From: Streptomyces malaysiensis subsp. samsunensis | Lineage (GTDB): Bacteria > Actinomycetota > Actinomycetes > Streptomycetales > Streptomycetaceae | Direction: 5' to 3' | NCBI RefSeq assembly: GCF_024519315.1 | Contig: NZ_JANIIC010000002.1 | Coordinates: forward strand, 1-64,000 | DNA length: 64,000 bases | Shown: in pieces, positions 27,590 to 35,839 of the stretch | Position numbering within the stretch: the first letter of the stretch is position 1 | Layout: every line of letters begins with the position of its first letter | The notes under the pieces: generated by a model | Seen by the model: only the letters and a program-made list of their open reading frames with translations | Databases searched by the model: none | What the model was told of the DNA's origin: nothing | Made by a program: the position numbers and the translations under genes

Positions 27590-27916
27590 TCATTCGAGCA
27601 ATGAGGCCGGTGCGGCCTGCCGCCAGGAGTCGAGCAGGATGTCCCGCAACTCATCGACGTCGTCCAGCGCGGCCAGCCGCACCCGCACCCAGGCCGAACT
27701 CGCCTCATGGGCGGCGACCCAGAACTTCTCCGGCTCCGCCAGCACCAGCTCCTCCCGCTCCACCTTGGGACATCTGACGGCCATCGAGGTCTCGTCCTCG
27801 GGCAAGGTGGCGAACATCTTCCCGGCGACCCGGAAGGTGGGCATCGACCAGGCGATCTTCTCCGTGGTCTCCGGCAGCGACAGGGCGATGGCGCGAACAT
27901 CGTCGGACGTGGTCAT
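27590..27916 (-). CDS. MmcQ/YjbR family DNA-binding-fold protein
   Basis: A 108-residue protein of the YjbR (CyaY-like fold) family, common in actinobacteria and of unclear function. Characteristic pieces: VRAIALSLPETTEKIAW at the N-terminus, FRVAGKMFATLPEDE, CPKVEREELVLAEPEKFWVA and the ending WVRVRLAALDDVDELRDILLD. ATG 27916 (MTTSDDVR) fits the family's usual beginning; ATG 27952 in frame adds 12 residues and is less likely. It is divergent from the PhzF gene 95 bp away. Confidence 0.88.
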   Translation of the reverse strand: MTTSDDVRAIALSLPETTEKIAWSMPTFRVAGKMFATLPEDETSMAVRCPKVEREELVLAEPEKFWVAAHEASSAWVRVRLAALDDVDELRDILLDSWRQAAPASLLE

Positions 27917-28011
27917 GGCCCGACCGTAGAACACCCCACCGACAAGGCCCATCCCCAGGAGCGCGCCTCCCGCGCCGATCGCCGTACCGGCGCCCGTGTT
28001 TGAATGCCCAG

Positions 28012-28671
28012 GTGACGGATCTGGACGTGCTCAAGGTGTTCTGCGGGCCCTACGGCCGCGGTGGCAATGAACTCGGCGTGGTGCGGGACGGGGGCGCGGT
28101 GGCCGGTGCGGCACAGCGGCAACGGGTCGCCGCTCGGCTGGGGTTCAGCGAGACCGTGTTCGTGGACGATCCGGAGCGCGGCGTCGTCGACATCTACACC
28201 CCGAGCGTCCGGCTGCCCTTCGCGGGCCATCCGCTGGTGGGCACCGGCTGGCTGCTGGACCTGCCCGAGCTGCTGCCGCCCGCCGGTGAGGTTCCGGTGC
28301 GCCAGGACGGCGAGTTCACCTGGATCACCGGCCGCCCCGCGTGGGCGGCCGGGCGGCGCACTCAGCGGTACGCCTCCCCCGAGGAGGTGGACGCGCTGCC
28401 CTCGCCTCCGGAGGGCGAGGGCTGGCTGTACGCATGGGCGTGGCAGGACGAGGCCGCGGGCCGGGTGCGGGCGCGGGCGTTTCCCCGCCGGGGGGACGGG
28501 ATCGTCGAGGACGAGGCCACCGGCGCCGCCGCCCTGGTCCTCTCGGGCGAGCTGGGGCGCGCCCTGAACATCGCCCAGGGTGTGGGGTCGCAGATCCTCA
28601 CCGGTCCCCTGCCGGACGGCTCCATCGAGATCGGCGGCCGGGTCGAGCTCTCCGAGGTCCGCTCGCTGTAG
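28012..28671 (+). CDS. PhzF-family isomerase-like protein (short form)
   Basis: A 219-residue member of the PhzF/diaminopimelate-epimerase fold, which in phenazine producers isomerises DHHA; most homologues have unknown substrates. The pattern DVLKVFCGPYGRGGNELGVV, the active-site glutamate region LGFSETVFVDD, RLPFAGHPLVGTGWLL and the later EDEATGAAALVLSGEL are all present. It is shorter than typical PhzF (~280), lacking some of the middle. Start GTG 28012 gives the usual MTDLDVL beginning; TTG 28000 is also in frame. No phenazine genes are nearby, so that pathway is not implied. Confidence 0.85.
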   Translation: MTDLDVLKVFCGPYGRGGNELGVVRDGGAVAGAAQRQRVAARLGFSETVFVDDPERGVVDIYTPSVRLPFAGHPLVGTGWLLDLPELLPPAGEVPVRQDGEFTWITGRPAWAAGRRTQRYASPEEVDALPSPPEGEGWLYAWAWQDEAAGRVRARAFPRRGDGIVEDEATGAAALVLSGELGRALNIAQGVGSQILTGPLPDGSIEIGGRVELSEVRSL

Positions 28672-28683
28672 GCCCCGCCCCGG

Positions 28684-29619
28684 TCACGAGACATTCCGCG
28701 CCCCGGCGGCATAGTGGATCGCGATCCGCGCCCCGAGGCGTGCGTTGTTCTTGACCAGGGCGATATTGGTCCGCAGGCTCTCCCCCTTGGTCAACTCCAC
28801 GATCCGGCCCAGCAGATACGGGGTCGCGTCCTTGCCGCCGATTCCCGCCTCCGCCATCTCGGCCAGGGCCCGCTCGATGACGCCGTCCATCCGCTCGGCG
28901 GGGATCTCCTCGGCCTCGGGGACCGGATTGGCGATGCTCAGCCCCGCCGTCATGCCCAGCTCCCACTGGGCGCGCATGGTGGCGGCGATCTCCTCGGGCG
29001 AGTCGACGCGCAGCGGGGAGCGGAAGCCGCTGACCCGGGAGTAGAAGGCGGGGAAGTCGTCGGTGCCGTAGGTGAGCACCGGGACGCCCAGGGTCTCCAG
29101 CTTCTCCAGGGTGAGCCCGATGTCGAGGATGCTCTTGACCCCGGCGCTGATGACGGCGACCGGGGTGGTGGCGAGCTCGGTGAGATCCGCGCTGATGTCG
29201 AAGGACCGCTCCGCGCCCCGGTGCACTCCGCCGATGCCACCGGTGACGAAGACGCGGATCCCGGCGAGCGCGGCGAGTCGCATGGTGGATGCCACGGTGG
29301 TCGCGCCATGGCCGCCGCGGGCGATGACATGGGCGAGGTCGCGCACGCTGACCTTGCCGACGTCGGGGCTGGTGGCGAGCAGTTCCAGATCGGCGCGGTC
29401 CAGACCGGCGCGCGGTGTGCCGTGGAGGACGGCGACGGTGGCGGGGACCGCCCCCTCGGCGCGGATGATCCGCTCGACCTCGGTGGCCATCTCGACGTTC
29501 TGCGGATACGGCATGCCGTGGCTGATGATCGTGGACTCCAGCGCGACCACGGGACGGCCGTCGCGCAGCGCCTCCGCGACCTCCTCGGTGAGAGCCATCC
29601 GGGGGTGGGGCGTGGTCAT
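28684..29619 (-). CDS. psuG: Pseudouridine-5'-phosphate glycosidase
   Basis: This 311-residue enzyme splits pseudouridine 5'-phosphate into uracil and ribose 5-phosphate, the second step of pseudouridine salvage. The full family signature is present: VALESTIISHGMPYPQNVE near the N-terminus, GKVSVRDLAHVIARGGHGATTVASTM, FVTGGIGGVHRGAE, the active-site lysine segment SAGVKSILDIG and VLTYGTDDFPAFYS. The start codon overlaps the stop of psuK in an ATGA, showing translational coupling, with GGAGG upstream. A longer open frame exists but runs inside psuK and is not used. Confidence 0.97.
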   Translation of the reverse strand: MTTPHPRMALTEEVAEALRDGRPVVALESTIISHGMPYPQNVEMATEVERIIRAEGAVPATVAVLHGTPRAGLDRADLELLATSPDVGKVSVRDLAHVIARGGHGATTVASTMRLAALAGIRVFVTGGIGGVHRGAERSFDISADLTELATTPVAVISAGVKSILDIGLTLEKLETLGVPVLTYGTDDFPAFYSRVSGFRSPLRVDSPEEIAATMRAQWELGMTAGLSIANPVPEAEEIPAERMDGVIERALAEMAEAGIGGKDATPYLLGRIVELTKGESLRTNIALVKNNARLGARIAIHYAAGARNVS

Positions 29620-30752
29620 GTGGTCCTCCGCGGCGGGGCGTTGAGCGCGTCCTGGATCAGGCGCGGGGTCAGGTCGGGTCGTACGGTGGCGGGGGTGGCC
29701 ACCGTCAGCGCGGCGGCGGCGTGGCCGTAGCGGGCGGCGTCGGCGGGGTCGGCGCCGCCGAGCAGGGCGTGTGCGAACGCGCCCAGCATCGCGTCCCCGG
29801 CGCCGGTGACGTCGTGCACCTCGGCCGGTGGCGCGTCGAGGAGCACCCGGCCCTCGTCGAGGGTGCTCAGCAGGGAGCCGCGCGCGCCGAGCCGCACCCA
29901 CACATGCCGCACTCCGCGCTCATGGAGGACGCCCACGGCCCGGAGCAGCTCCGGGTCGTCCGCGCCGGCGGCCCCGTCGGGCGCCCGGCCGGTGAGCGCG
30001 CCCAGCTCCGCCACGTTGGGTGTGACGGCGAAGACCGGGCGCCCGGCGGCGAACAGCGGGGCGAGCAGCGCCGCCTTGGGGACGCTCACCGGGTCGATCA
30101 GCGTCTGGACACCGGTGGCGGAGGCGATGTCCAGGACGTACGAGAGCACGCCCGGGGCGAGGTTCCCGTCCAGCACCAGCAGCCCGGCATGGCCGATGAG
30201 TTCACGCGCGGTGTGCAGATGCTCGGGGCTCAGCGCGTCGGTGGCGGCCATGTCGGCGATGGCCACGACCAGATCCCCGTCGGCGTCCAGCACCGCCGTA
30301 TAGGTGCCGGTGGGATGCGGGCCGCGGTGCACATGGTCGATGCGCACCCCGGCGGCCCGGGTCTCGCTCAGCAGCCGCTCCCCCGCCGCGTCCCGGCCCA
30401 CGGCAGCGATGAGATGGGTGGGGGTACCGAGCCGGGCGAGGTTCTCGGCGACATTCCGGCCGACCCCGCCGGGGCTGGTGTGGGAGTGCCCCGGATTGCT
30501 GGTGCGGTACGCGACGGGGGCGAGGCTGCGCACCTTGATGTCCACATTGGCCCCGCCGATGACCACCACCGCGCGCTCCTGGCGCAGGATGTAGCCGCGC
30601 CCCAGGATGGCGCCCTTCTTGCCCAGGTTGGAGAGATGGACATTGACCGCGGCCCGGGTGGTCCCGAGGGCGTCGGCGATGGCCTGGGCCCCGGCCAGCG
30701 GGTCCCGCCGGAGCAGCGCGAGAATCTCACGTTCCCTGCGCGTCAGCGTCAT
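29616..30752 (-). CDS. psuK: Pseudouridine kinase with N-terminal winged helix (PfkB family)
   Basis: A 378-residue PfkB-type sugar kinase phosphorylating pseudouridine at O5', the first step before PsuG. Residues 1-58 form a winged-helix DNA-binding domain (TRREREILALLRRDPLAGAQ, then TRAAVNVHLSNL), as in YeiC-type kinases, suggesting the enzyme also regulates its own operon. The kinase domain runs from VVVIGGANVDIKV (~62), through GGVGRNVAENLARLG, to the anion-hole and catalytic-base motif DVTGAGDAMLGAFAHAL. It is the first gene of a two-gene operon with psuG. Confidence 0.95.
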   Translation of the reverse strand: MTLTRREREILALLRRDPLAGAQAIADALGTTRAAVNVHLSNLGKKGAILGRGYILRQERAVVVIGGANVDIKVRSLAPVAYRTSNPGHSHTSPGGVGRNVAENLARLGTPTHLIAAVGRDAAGERLLSETRAAGVRIDHVHRGPHPTGTYTAVLDADGDLVVAIADMAATDALSPEHLHTARELIGHAGLLVLDGNLAPGVLSYVLDIASATGVQTLIDPVSVPKAALLAPLFAAGRPVFAVTPNVAELGALTGRAPDGAAGADDPELLRAVGVLHERGVRHVWVRLGARGSLLSTLDEGRVLLDAPPAEVHDVTGAGDAMLGAFAHALLGGADPADAARYGHAAAALTVATPATVRPDLTPRLIQDALNAPPRRTT

Positions 30753-30919
30753 GTTCAGCAGAGTAAAGGAAACTTAGCCCGATAAACAGGCCACCGGGCG
30801 CCATGCCTTGGCCCAGGAGATCGTAAAAGAACGGCGGATGACATCCTGGGGGGCCATGGCGCGCCGGACACTCTCGGCAGCGGCCCGGGAAACTGTCCGG
30901 TGACGAGGAAGAAGTGCCG

Positions 30920-31840
30920 ATGAGACTCTGCTTTCTGGTGGAGGAGCGCTATCGCCATGACGGCATGCCGCGTGAGGTGATCCGTCAACTCTCCGCCTGG
31001 GGCCACCAGGTGGACGTGGTCCGGCCGGGCCGATCCCTGATGCGGATGTCCGACACGGTGCGGGCGGGCAGCCATGACGCGTGGGTCCTCAAGACGGTGT
31101 CCGGAGGCCCCGGGCTGACGCTGCTGGAGGCCGCGGCGGCGGTCGGGCTGACCACCGTGAACGACGCCCGTTCCATCCGCGGCGTACGGGACAAGGCGCT
31201 GGCGGCCGCCATCGGGCGCGGCGGCGGGCTGCCGATGCCGCCCACCTACGCGGCGGCCCGGCCCGAGGCGCTGGAGGAGATACCGGAGGCCGAGTTCCCG
31301 CTGGTGGTCAAGCCCGCGGACGGCAGCTCGGGGCGGGCCGTGCGGCTGGTGCCGACACCGGACCGGCTGAGGGAGCTGCGTACCGAACTGGCCGCGGAGG
31401 ACATGCTCATCGCCCAGCCCTATGTGCCGAATTCGGGCGTCGACCTCAAGGTCTACTGCGTGGACGGGGAGTTGTACGCGACCGAGCGGGTGTCACCGCT
31501 GAGCCCCGACGGGAACGCACGCGGACGCCGGGTGCCGCTGTCCGCCGAGGTGGCGGCCATCGCCGCCGAGGTCGGCGCGGTCTACGGCCTCGATCTGTAC
31601 GGGGTGGATGTGCTGCTGGGCCCGGACGGGCCGGTGGTGGTCGATGTGAACGACTTCCCCAGCTTCACGGAGGTGCCGGACGCGGCGGCCCGGGTGGGGC
31701 GCGCGATACTGGAGTTGGCGCGCAGGGGCGGCGGCCGGTCGAAGGCCGCGCTCGTCGGCGCCCTCCACGGGCCGGTGCGTGGCCCGGAGCCGGTCCCGGC
31801 CAGGGGCCGGGTGACCGCGACGGTCAGCGGCGGCCGATGA
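30920..31840 (+). CDS. ATP-grasp ligase/kinase A (tandem pair)
   Basis: A 306-residue ATP-grasp enzyme. Visible: ATP-binding lysine segments PLVVKPADGSSGRAV (~131) and YVPNSGVDLKVYCVDGELYA, and the metal-binding LYGVDVLLGPDG followed by DVNDFPSF. The Asp-Val-Asn-x-Phe-Pro signature is closer to inositol-phosphate-kinase (ITPK)-like ATP-grasps than to the EVN of RimK, but both families are candidates. ATG 30920 is chosen (GAGGAAG upstream; family start MRLCFLVEE). Its TGA overlaps the ATG of the second ATP-grasp gene, so the two proteins are made together and may act on the same or consecutive substrates. No peptide or lantibiotic precursor was found nearby. Confidence 0.85.
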   Translation: MRLCFLVEERYRHDGMPREVIRQLSAWGHQVDVVRPGRSLMRMSDTVRAGSHDAWVLKTVSGGPGLTLLEAAAAVGLTTVNDARSIRGVRDKALAAAIGRGGGLPMPPTYAAARPEALEEIPEAEFPLVVKPADGSSGRAVRLVPTPDRLRELRTELAAEDMLIAQPYVPNSGVDLKVYCVDGELYATERVSPLSPDGNARGRRVPLSAEVAAIAAEVGAVYGLDLYGVDVLLGPDGPVVVDVNDFPSFTEVPDAAARVGRAILELARRGGGRSKAALVGALHGPVRGPEPVPARGRVTATVSGGR

Positions 31841-32667
31841 GGATCGGTCTGATCACCGCCGACCCCGGCCACCAACTCCTCGCCGACACCGCGGATGTGC
31901 TGACCCCACACCATGAGGTGGTGGCGCTCGACCCGGGCGGCCACCAGGCCGGGGGGCAGGACCCCGTCTCCTCCGGGGAGCTCGCCGATGTGTATCTGCT
32001 GAAGGCCCGGACCCCGTGTGCGCTGGCGCTCGCCCGGTCCCTGGAGCGGCGCGGCGCCCCGGTGGTGAACTCGGCCGCGGCCACCGCGCGGTGCCAGGAC
32101 CGGACGGTGATGGCCGAACGGGCGCTGCGCGCCGGGCTGCCGTTCGCCGCCACCCGTACCGTGGCCTCGCTCGCCGCGCTGGCGGCGGAGCCGCCGCGCC
32201 GCCCCGTCGTCGTCAAGAGCCGCCACAGCCGGCGCCATGACCTGGTGGCCCGTGCCGACGATGCCGCGCGGCTTCGCGACCTGACGGCCGACTGGGCCGA
32301 TGAGCCCGTGGTGGTGCAGGACTTCATCCCGAACGACGGCTGGGACCACAAGCTGTGGGTGATCGCGGGCAGGGTGTTCGCCGCGCTGCGCCGGTCGGAG
32401 CTGGCGGCGGGCGGCCGCGGACCGAACCTGCCGCTCGCCCTGGACGCGCTGCCGCCCGGCTGGCTGGATATGGTGCTCCGGGTCGGTGCGGTGTTCTCGC
32501 TCGACGTCTACGGCGTGGACCTGATCGACACGGGCGGCGGCGCCCCGCAGATCGTGGACATCAACGCCTTCCCGGGAATCCGCGGTCAGGCAGGCGCCCC
32601 CGAGGCGCTGGCGGCCCTCGCGCTGCGGACGGCCGAACGGGGCGTACTCACCGTCCCCTGCCCATGA
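31837..32667 (+). CDS. ATP-grasp ligase/kinase B (tandem pair)
   Basis: A 276-residue second ATP-grasp protein, coupled to the first by a 4-bp ATGA overlap. Seen: N-terminal Rossmann-like MRIGLITADPGHQLLAD, ATP-binding RPVVVKSRHSRRHDLV, DFIPNDGWDHKLWVIAG, and the metal site DVYGVDLIDTGG with IVDINAFPGIRG. Like its neighbour it ends in Asp-Ile-Asn-x-Phe-Pro-Gly, the pattern of ITPK-like enzymes. The two copies are clearly divergent in sequence, so this is not a recent duplication. Substrate unknown. A type II thioesterase gene follows after 161 bp and may or may not be co-transcribed. Confidence 0.85.
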   Translation: MRIGLITADPGHQLLADTADVLTPHHEVVALDPGGHQAGGQDPVSSGELADVYLLKARTPCALALARSLERRGAPVVNSAAATARCQDRTVMAERALRAGLPFAATRTVASLAALAAEPPRRPVVVKSRHSRRHDLVARADDAARLRDLTADWADEPVVVQDFIPNDGWDHKLWVIAGRVFAALRRSELAAGGRGPNLPLALDALPPGWLDMVLRVGAVFSLDVYGVDLIDTGGGAPQIVDINAFPGIRGQAGAPEALAALALRTAERGVLTVPCP

Positions 32668-32828
32668 CCGACACGAGGGAAATACTAGGGGACTCCCGTC
32701 CGAAATAGGGGTGGCCGCAGGTCGGATGGGACAGGCAGGGTGGTCTACTGGTCTGCGCGCGAACCGAGGCACGCGCGCGACAGCCCTCCGACAGCCGCCG
32801 CAGAGCGAGCGGCACGAAAGGACATCAC

Positions 32829-33584
32829 GTGACCGCAAACCCCACCGGCACAAGCCTGTGGATCAGGCAGTTCCACCCCGCGCCGGCCGCCGCGACGCGA
32901 CTCGTCTGCCTGCCCCACGCCGGCGGGTCCGCCTCCTACTACTTCCCCGTCTCCAAGGCGCTCTCGCCCACGGTCGACGTGCTCGCCGTGCAGTATCCGG
33001 GGCGCCAGGACCGGCGCAACGAGAAGTGCGTCGACAACATCCCCGACCTGGCCGACGCGCTGGTGCCCGAGCTGCTGCCCTGGACGGACAAGCCGGTGGC
33101 GCTTTTCGGCCACAGCATGGGCGCCACCCTGGCCTTCGAGGTCGCCCTGCGCCTGGAGCAGAAGGGCGTGGTGCCGGTGGCGCTGTTCGCCTCGGGGCGG
33201 CGCGCCCCCTCCTGCCACCGCGACGAGTCCGTCCACCTCCGTGACGACGACGGGCTGATCGCCGAGATGAAGGCGCTCAGCGGCACCGACACCCAGCTCC
33301 TCGGCGACGACGAGATCCTGCGGATGGTGCTGCCCTCGATCCGCAGCGACTACAAGGCGGCCGAGACCTATCGCTACACCCCCGGCCCGCAGTTGGCGAC
33401 GCCCATCCACGCGCATGTGGGGGACGACGACCCCAAGGCGAGTGTCGAGGAGGCGCGCGCCTGGGGCGAGCACACCTCCGGTGGCTTCGACCTCCAGGTG
33501 TACTCCGGCGGCCACTTCTACCTCAACGACCAGGCGCCGCGCGTCATCGAGTCGATCCGGAAGGTGCTGACCGCGGGGTCCTGA
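32829..33584 (+). CDS. Type II thioesterase (GrsT/RifR family)
   Basis: A 251-residue alpha/beta-hydrolase that removes wrong acyl groups from PKS or NRPS carrier proteins. It shows RLVCLPHAGGSASYYFPVSK, LAVQYPGRQDRRNE, the nucleophile elbow FGHSMGATLAFEVALRL and the catalytic His in YSGGHFYLND; the Asp is in HVGDDDPK. Starts GTG at 32829 after AAAGGA. It is not inside either PKS locus here (nearest 12 kb away), so it may serve the second PKS at 44.6 kb, the left-edge cluster, or another pathway. Confidence 0.93.
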   Translation: MTANPTGTSLWIRQFHPAPAAATRLVCLPHAGGSASYYFPVSKALSPTVDVLAVQYPGRQDRRNEKCVDNIPDLADALVPELLPWTDKPVALFGHSMGATLAFEVALRLEQKGVVPVALFASGRRAPSCHRDESVHLRDDDGLIAEMKALSGTDTQLLGDDEILRMVLPSIRSDYKAAETYRYTPGPQLATPIHAHVGDDDPKASVEEARAWGEHTSGGFDLQVYSGGHFYLNDQAPRVIESIRKVLTAGS

Positions 33585-33612
33585 GCGCCCGGCCGGGAGC
33601 CCAGGGGGCTGT

Positions 33613-34827
33613 TCAGCCGTGGGGGCGGTGGCCCAGGACGGTGCGTATGTAGTCCTCGACGGTGGTGTCCAGACCCACGTCACGGCGGGCCCGCTCGGAC
33701 AACAGCCAGCGGTGTTCGAGCAGTTCGTAGTAGATCTGCGCGGTGTCCGTGGCACCGCGCAGCTCCTTGGGAACGGCCCGCACGGCGGGCCGGAAGACAT
33801 CGCGGACCCATCGGTGGGCCAGCACCTCCGGGCGCGCGCCGAGCGGATCGCCGGGCGCGTAGTCGTCCTGGGTGGCCATCCAGGTCTCCAGGTCGTTCAG
33901 GAGGCTGCGGGCCTGGTTCTCCTCCGCGTCGAGTCCGGTCAGCCGCAGCAACTGCCGCTGGTGGTGGCCCGCGTCGACGACCTTGGGCACGAAGGTGACG
34001 GTGTCGCCGTCGGGTGAGCGCTCGATCTGCATCTCCGCCACGTCGAACCCGAGGTCGTTCAGACGCCGGACGCGCTGGTCGATGGCGTGGCGCCGGGCGA
34101 GCGGATAGACCGACTCACGGGTCAGCTCATGCCACAGCTCGCAGTAGCGCTCGACAATGGCCTGGCCGAAGAGCACCGGGTCGACCGAGGGGTGCAGGGA
34201 GCCACTCGCCTCCAGGTCCATCAGCTCGCCCGCGATGTTCACCCGCGCCACCTCGACGTCGTACTCCCGCTGTCCGCTGGTGAGCCTCGGCTGGAGCTGC
34301 CCGGTCTCGGCATCCACCAGATAGGCGGCGTACGCGCCCGCGTCGCGCCGGAAGAGGGTGTTGGACAGCGAGCAGTCGCCCCAGGCGAACCCGGCCAGAT
34401 GCAACCGCACCAGCAGCACGGCGAGCGCGTCGAGCAGCCGTCTGATGGTGCTGGGCCGCATGGTGGTCTGGAACATCGAACGGTACGGCTGGGACCCCAC
34501 CAGATGGCGGGTGATCAGCGCCGGTTCCAGCGGCTCGCCGTGTTCGTCGGTGCGCCCGGTGACCACCGCGAGCGCGTCCACCGCGGGGACGGCGAGCCGG
34601 TCCAGATCGCGCAGCAGCCCGTACTCCCGTACGGCCGCCCACTCGCCGACCTCCTTCACCGCGACGATCTCGCCGCCCGCCTGGGCGAAGCGGACCACAT
34701 GGCGGGAGATGCCCCGGGGCAGCGCGACCAGATGCTCCTCCGGCCACTCCTCCAGGGGGATGTTCCACGGCAGATCGAGCAGAGACGCCGGATGCTCGGG
34801 CGAGGTGGCGGTGATCTGCAACTCCAT
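33613..34827 (-). CDS. DUF4032 protein with kinase-like fold
   Basis: A 404-residue protein of the actinobacterial DUF4032 family. The N-terminal half resembles a lipopolysaccharide-kinase-like fold: EIVAVKEVGEWAAVREYGLLRDL (Lys and Glu positions), LHLAGFAWGDCSLSNTLFRRD (catalytic-loop-like GDxxxxN) and YLVDAETGQL (DFG-like DAE). The C-terminal ~180 residues are the family-specific domain. Whether it is an active kinase is unknown. Convergent with the thioesterase (28-bp gap); it faces a short divergent region with a clear palindrome. Confidence 0.88.
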   Translation of the reverse strand: MELQITATSPEHPASLLDLPWNIPLEEWPEEHLVALPRGISRHVVRFAQAGGEIVAVKEVGEWAAVREYGLLRDLDRLAVPAVDALAVVTGRTDEHGEPLEPALITRHLVGSQPYRSMFQTTMRPSTIRRLLDALAVLLVRLHLAGFAWGDCSLSNTLFRRDAGAYAAYLVDAETGQLQPRLTSGQREYDVEVARVNIAGELMDLEASGSLHPSVDPVLFGQAIVERYCELWHELTRESVYPLARRHAIDQRVRRLNDLGFDVAEMQIERSPDGDTVTFVPKVVDAGHHQRQLLRLTGLDAEENQARSLLNDLETWMATQDDYAPGDPLGARPEVLAHRWVRDVFRPAVRAVPKELRGATDTAQIYYELLEHRWLLSERARRDVGLDTTVEDYIRTVLGHRPHG

Positions 34828-34897
34828 GACATCTCAGTGTGCGGCACGGAGAGGGGATCGGAGCCGGTCGTACGCCGGGTCATGGCCGGGGCCAAGT

Positions 34898-34912
34898 GGA
34901 CAGATTCTGTCC
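34898..34912. promoter_or_regulatory. Perfect 15-bp palindrome, probable operator
   Basis: GGACAGATTCTGTCC is symmetric around one central base. A weaker related copy GGACAAGATCTGCCC lies at about 34938-34952. Both are in the divergent region between the DUF4032 and SDR genes, near where SDR transcription should begin. The form suits a TetR-type repressor; the AraC pseudogene downstream is unlikely to be its binder. Confidence 0.65.
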
Positions 34913-34981
34913 GGATACATACGCTGAAGATCCAATCGGACAAGATCTGCCCGTTTAGGAGGCCGCCGCGATAGGACCGGC

Positions 34982-35779
34982 ATGTCGAAGGGAACCGCCG
35001 CCATGAGCCATCTCGCCGGCACCACTGCGGTGATCACCGGCGGCGGCGAGGGCCTCGGCTACGCCATCGCGGACGCCTTCGCCGTGGAGGGCGCAGGCTT
35101 GGTGCTGCTCGGCCACGACTGGGACAAGCTGGAGCGGGCCCGCCACACCCTGGCCGGACATGGCACCGCCGTACGCACCCTCCGTGTCGACCTGGCCGAC
35201 CCCGGCGCCGCGACCGCCGCCGCGCATCAGGTGCTCGCGCTCACCGAACGGGTGGACACGCTGGTCAACAACGCCGGCACGGCACACTTCAGCCCGCTCG
35301 CCCAGACCTCGGCCGACTCCTTCGACACCATGCTGCACCTCAATGTCCGGGTGCCCTTCCTGCTGGCCCAGGCGCTGCTGCCCGCGCTCGTCGAGGGCCG
35401 CGGCAGCATCATCAACATCAGCAGCTACTGGGCCCACGCGATGTCCGCCGACCGCCCCTCCGCGGCCTACTCCGCCACCCGCGGCGCCATCAACGCGATG
35501 ACCCGGGCGCTCGCCGGGGAACTGGGCCCCTCCGGTGTCCGGGTCAACGGCATCGCCCCCGGCGCCGTGCGCGCCCCGGCGTGTGAACGCGACCGCCTCG
35601 TCCCGATGGGTGCCGAGGAGCCCGGTGCCGGGGGCGGGCACGCCCCGGACGCCCGTCCCCCGGGCCGGATCGGCGAACCCCACGAGGTGGCGGCCGCGGC
35701 GGCCTTCCTCGCCTCCTCCCGGGCCGGATGGACCACCGGCACCATCATGAACGCGGACGGCGCCCTGGCCGTCCGCTGA
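34982..35779 (+). CDS. Short-chain dehydrogenase/reductase with Arg in the catalytic Lys position
   Basis: A 265-residue SDR, NAD(P)H-dependent. Cofactor motif TGGGEGLGYAIADAF, structural NNAGTAHF, catalytic Ser in INISSYWAHA and Tyr in YSATRG. The usual Y-x-x-x-K is Y-x-x-x-R here, so proton relay may be altered. The C-terminus (GRIGEPHEVAAAAAFLASS, then TGTIMNADGA) is normal for FabG-like SDRs. ATG 34982 (AGGA upstream) and 35003 (GAAGGGAA upstream) are both possible. An AraC-family regulator gene once followed it but is now broken. Substrate unknown. Confidence 0.88.
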   Translation: MSKGTAAMSHLAGTTAVITGGGEGLGYAIADAFAVEGAGLVLLGHDWDKLERARHTLAGHGTAVRTLRVDLADPGAATAAAHQVLALTERVDTLVNNAGTAHFSPLAQTSADSFDTMLHLNVRVPFLLAQALLPALVEGRGSIINISSYWAHAMSADRPSAAYSATRGAINAMTRALAGELGPSGVRVNGIAPGAVRAPACERDRLVPMGAEEPGAGGGHAPDARPPGRIGEPHEVAAAAAFLASSRAGWTTGTIMNADGALAVR

Positions 35780-35799
35780 CGGCCGCGGCGGAATCCGGC

Positions 35800-35839
35800 G
35801 GCCGCCGGTGGGATCCGGTGGCCGCCGGTGGGATCCGGT
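35800..35839. repeat. Tandem duplication of 20 bp
   Basis: GGCCGCCGGTGGGATCCGGT occurs twice head to tail between the SDR gene and the remnant of the AraC regulator. It lies where the start of that gene should be, so it may mark the damage that removed its true N-terminus. Confidence 0.85.

Noticed and set aside
27047..27604. Plus-strand 185-codon frame with GTGATGTGAT repeats
   Set aside because: It is the shadow of the PVAPV-repeat gene on the minus strand, which has a proper ribosome site and membrane segment.
28012..28671. Phenazine biosynthesis
   Set aside because: Only one PhzF-fold gene, shorter than usual; no phzB/C/D/E/G genes nearby.
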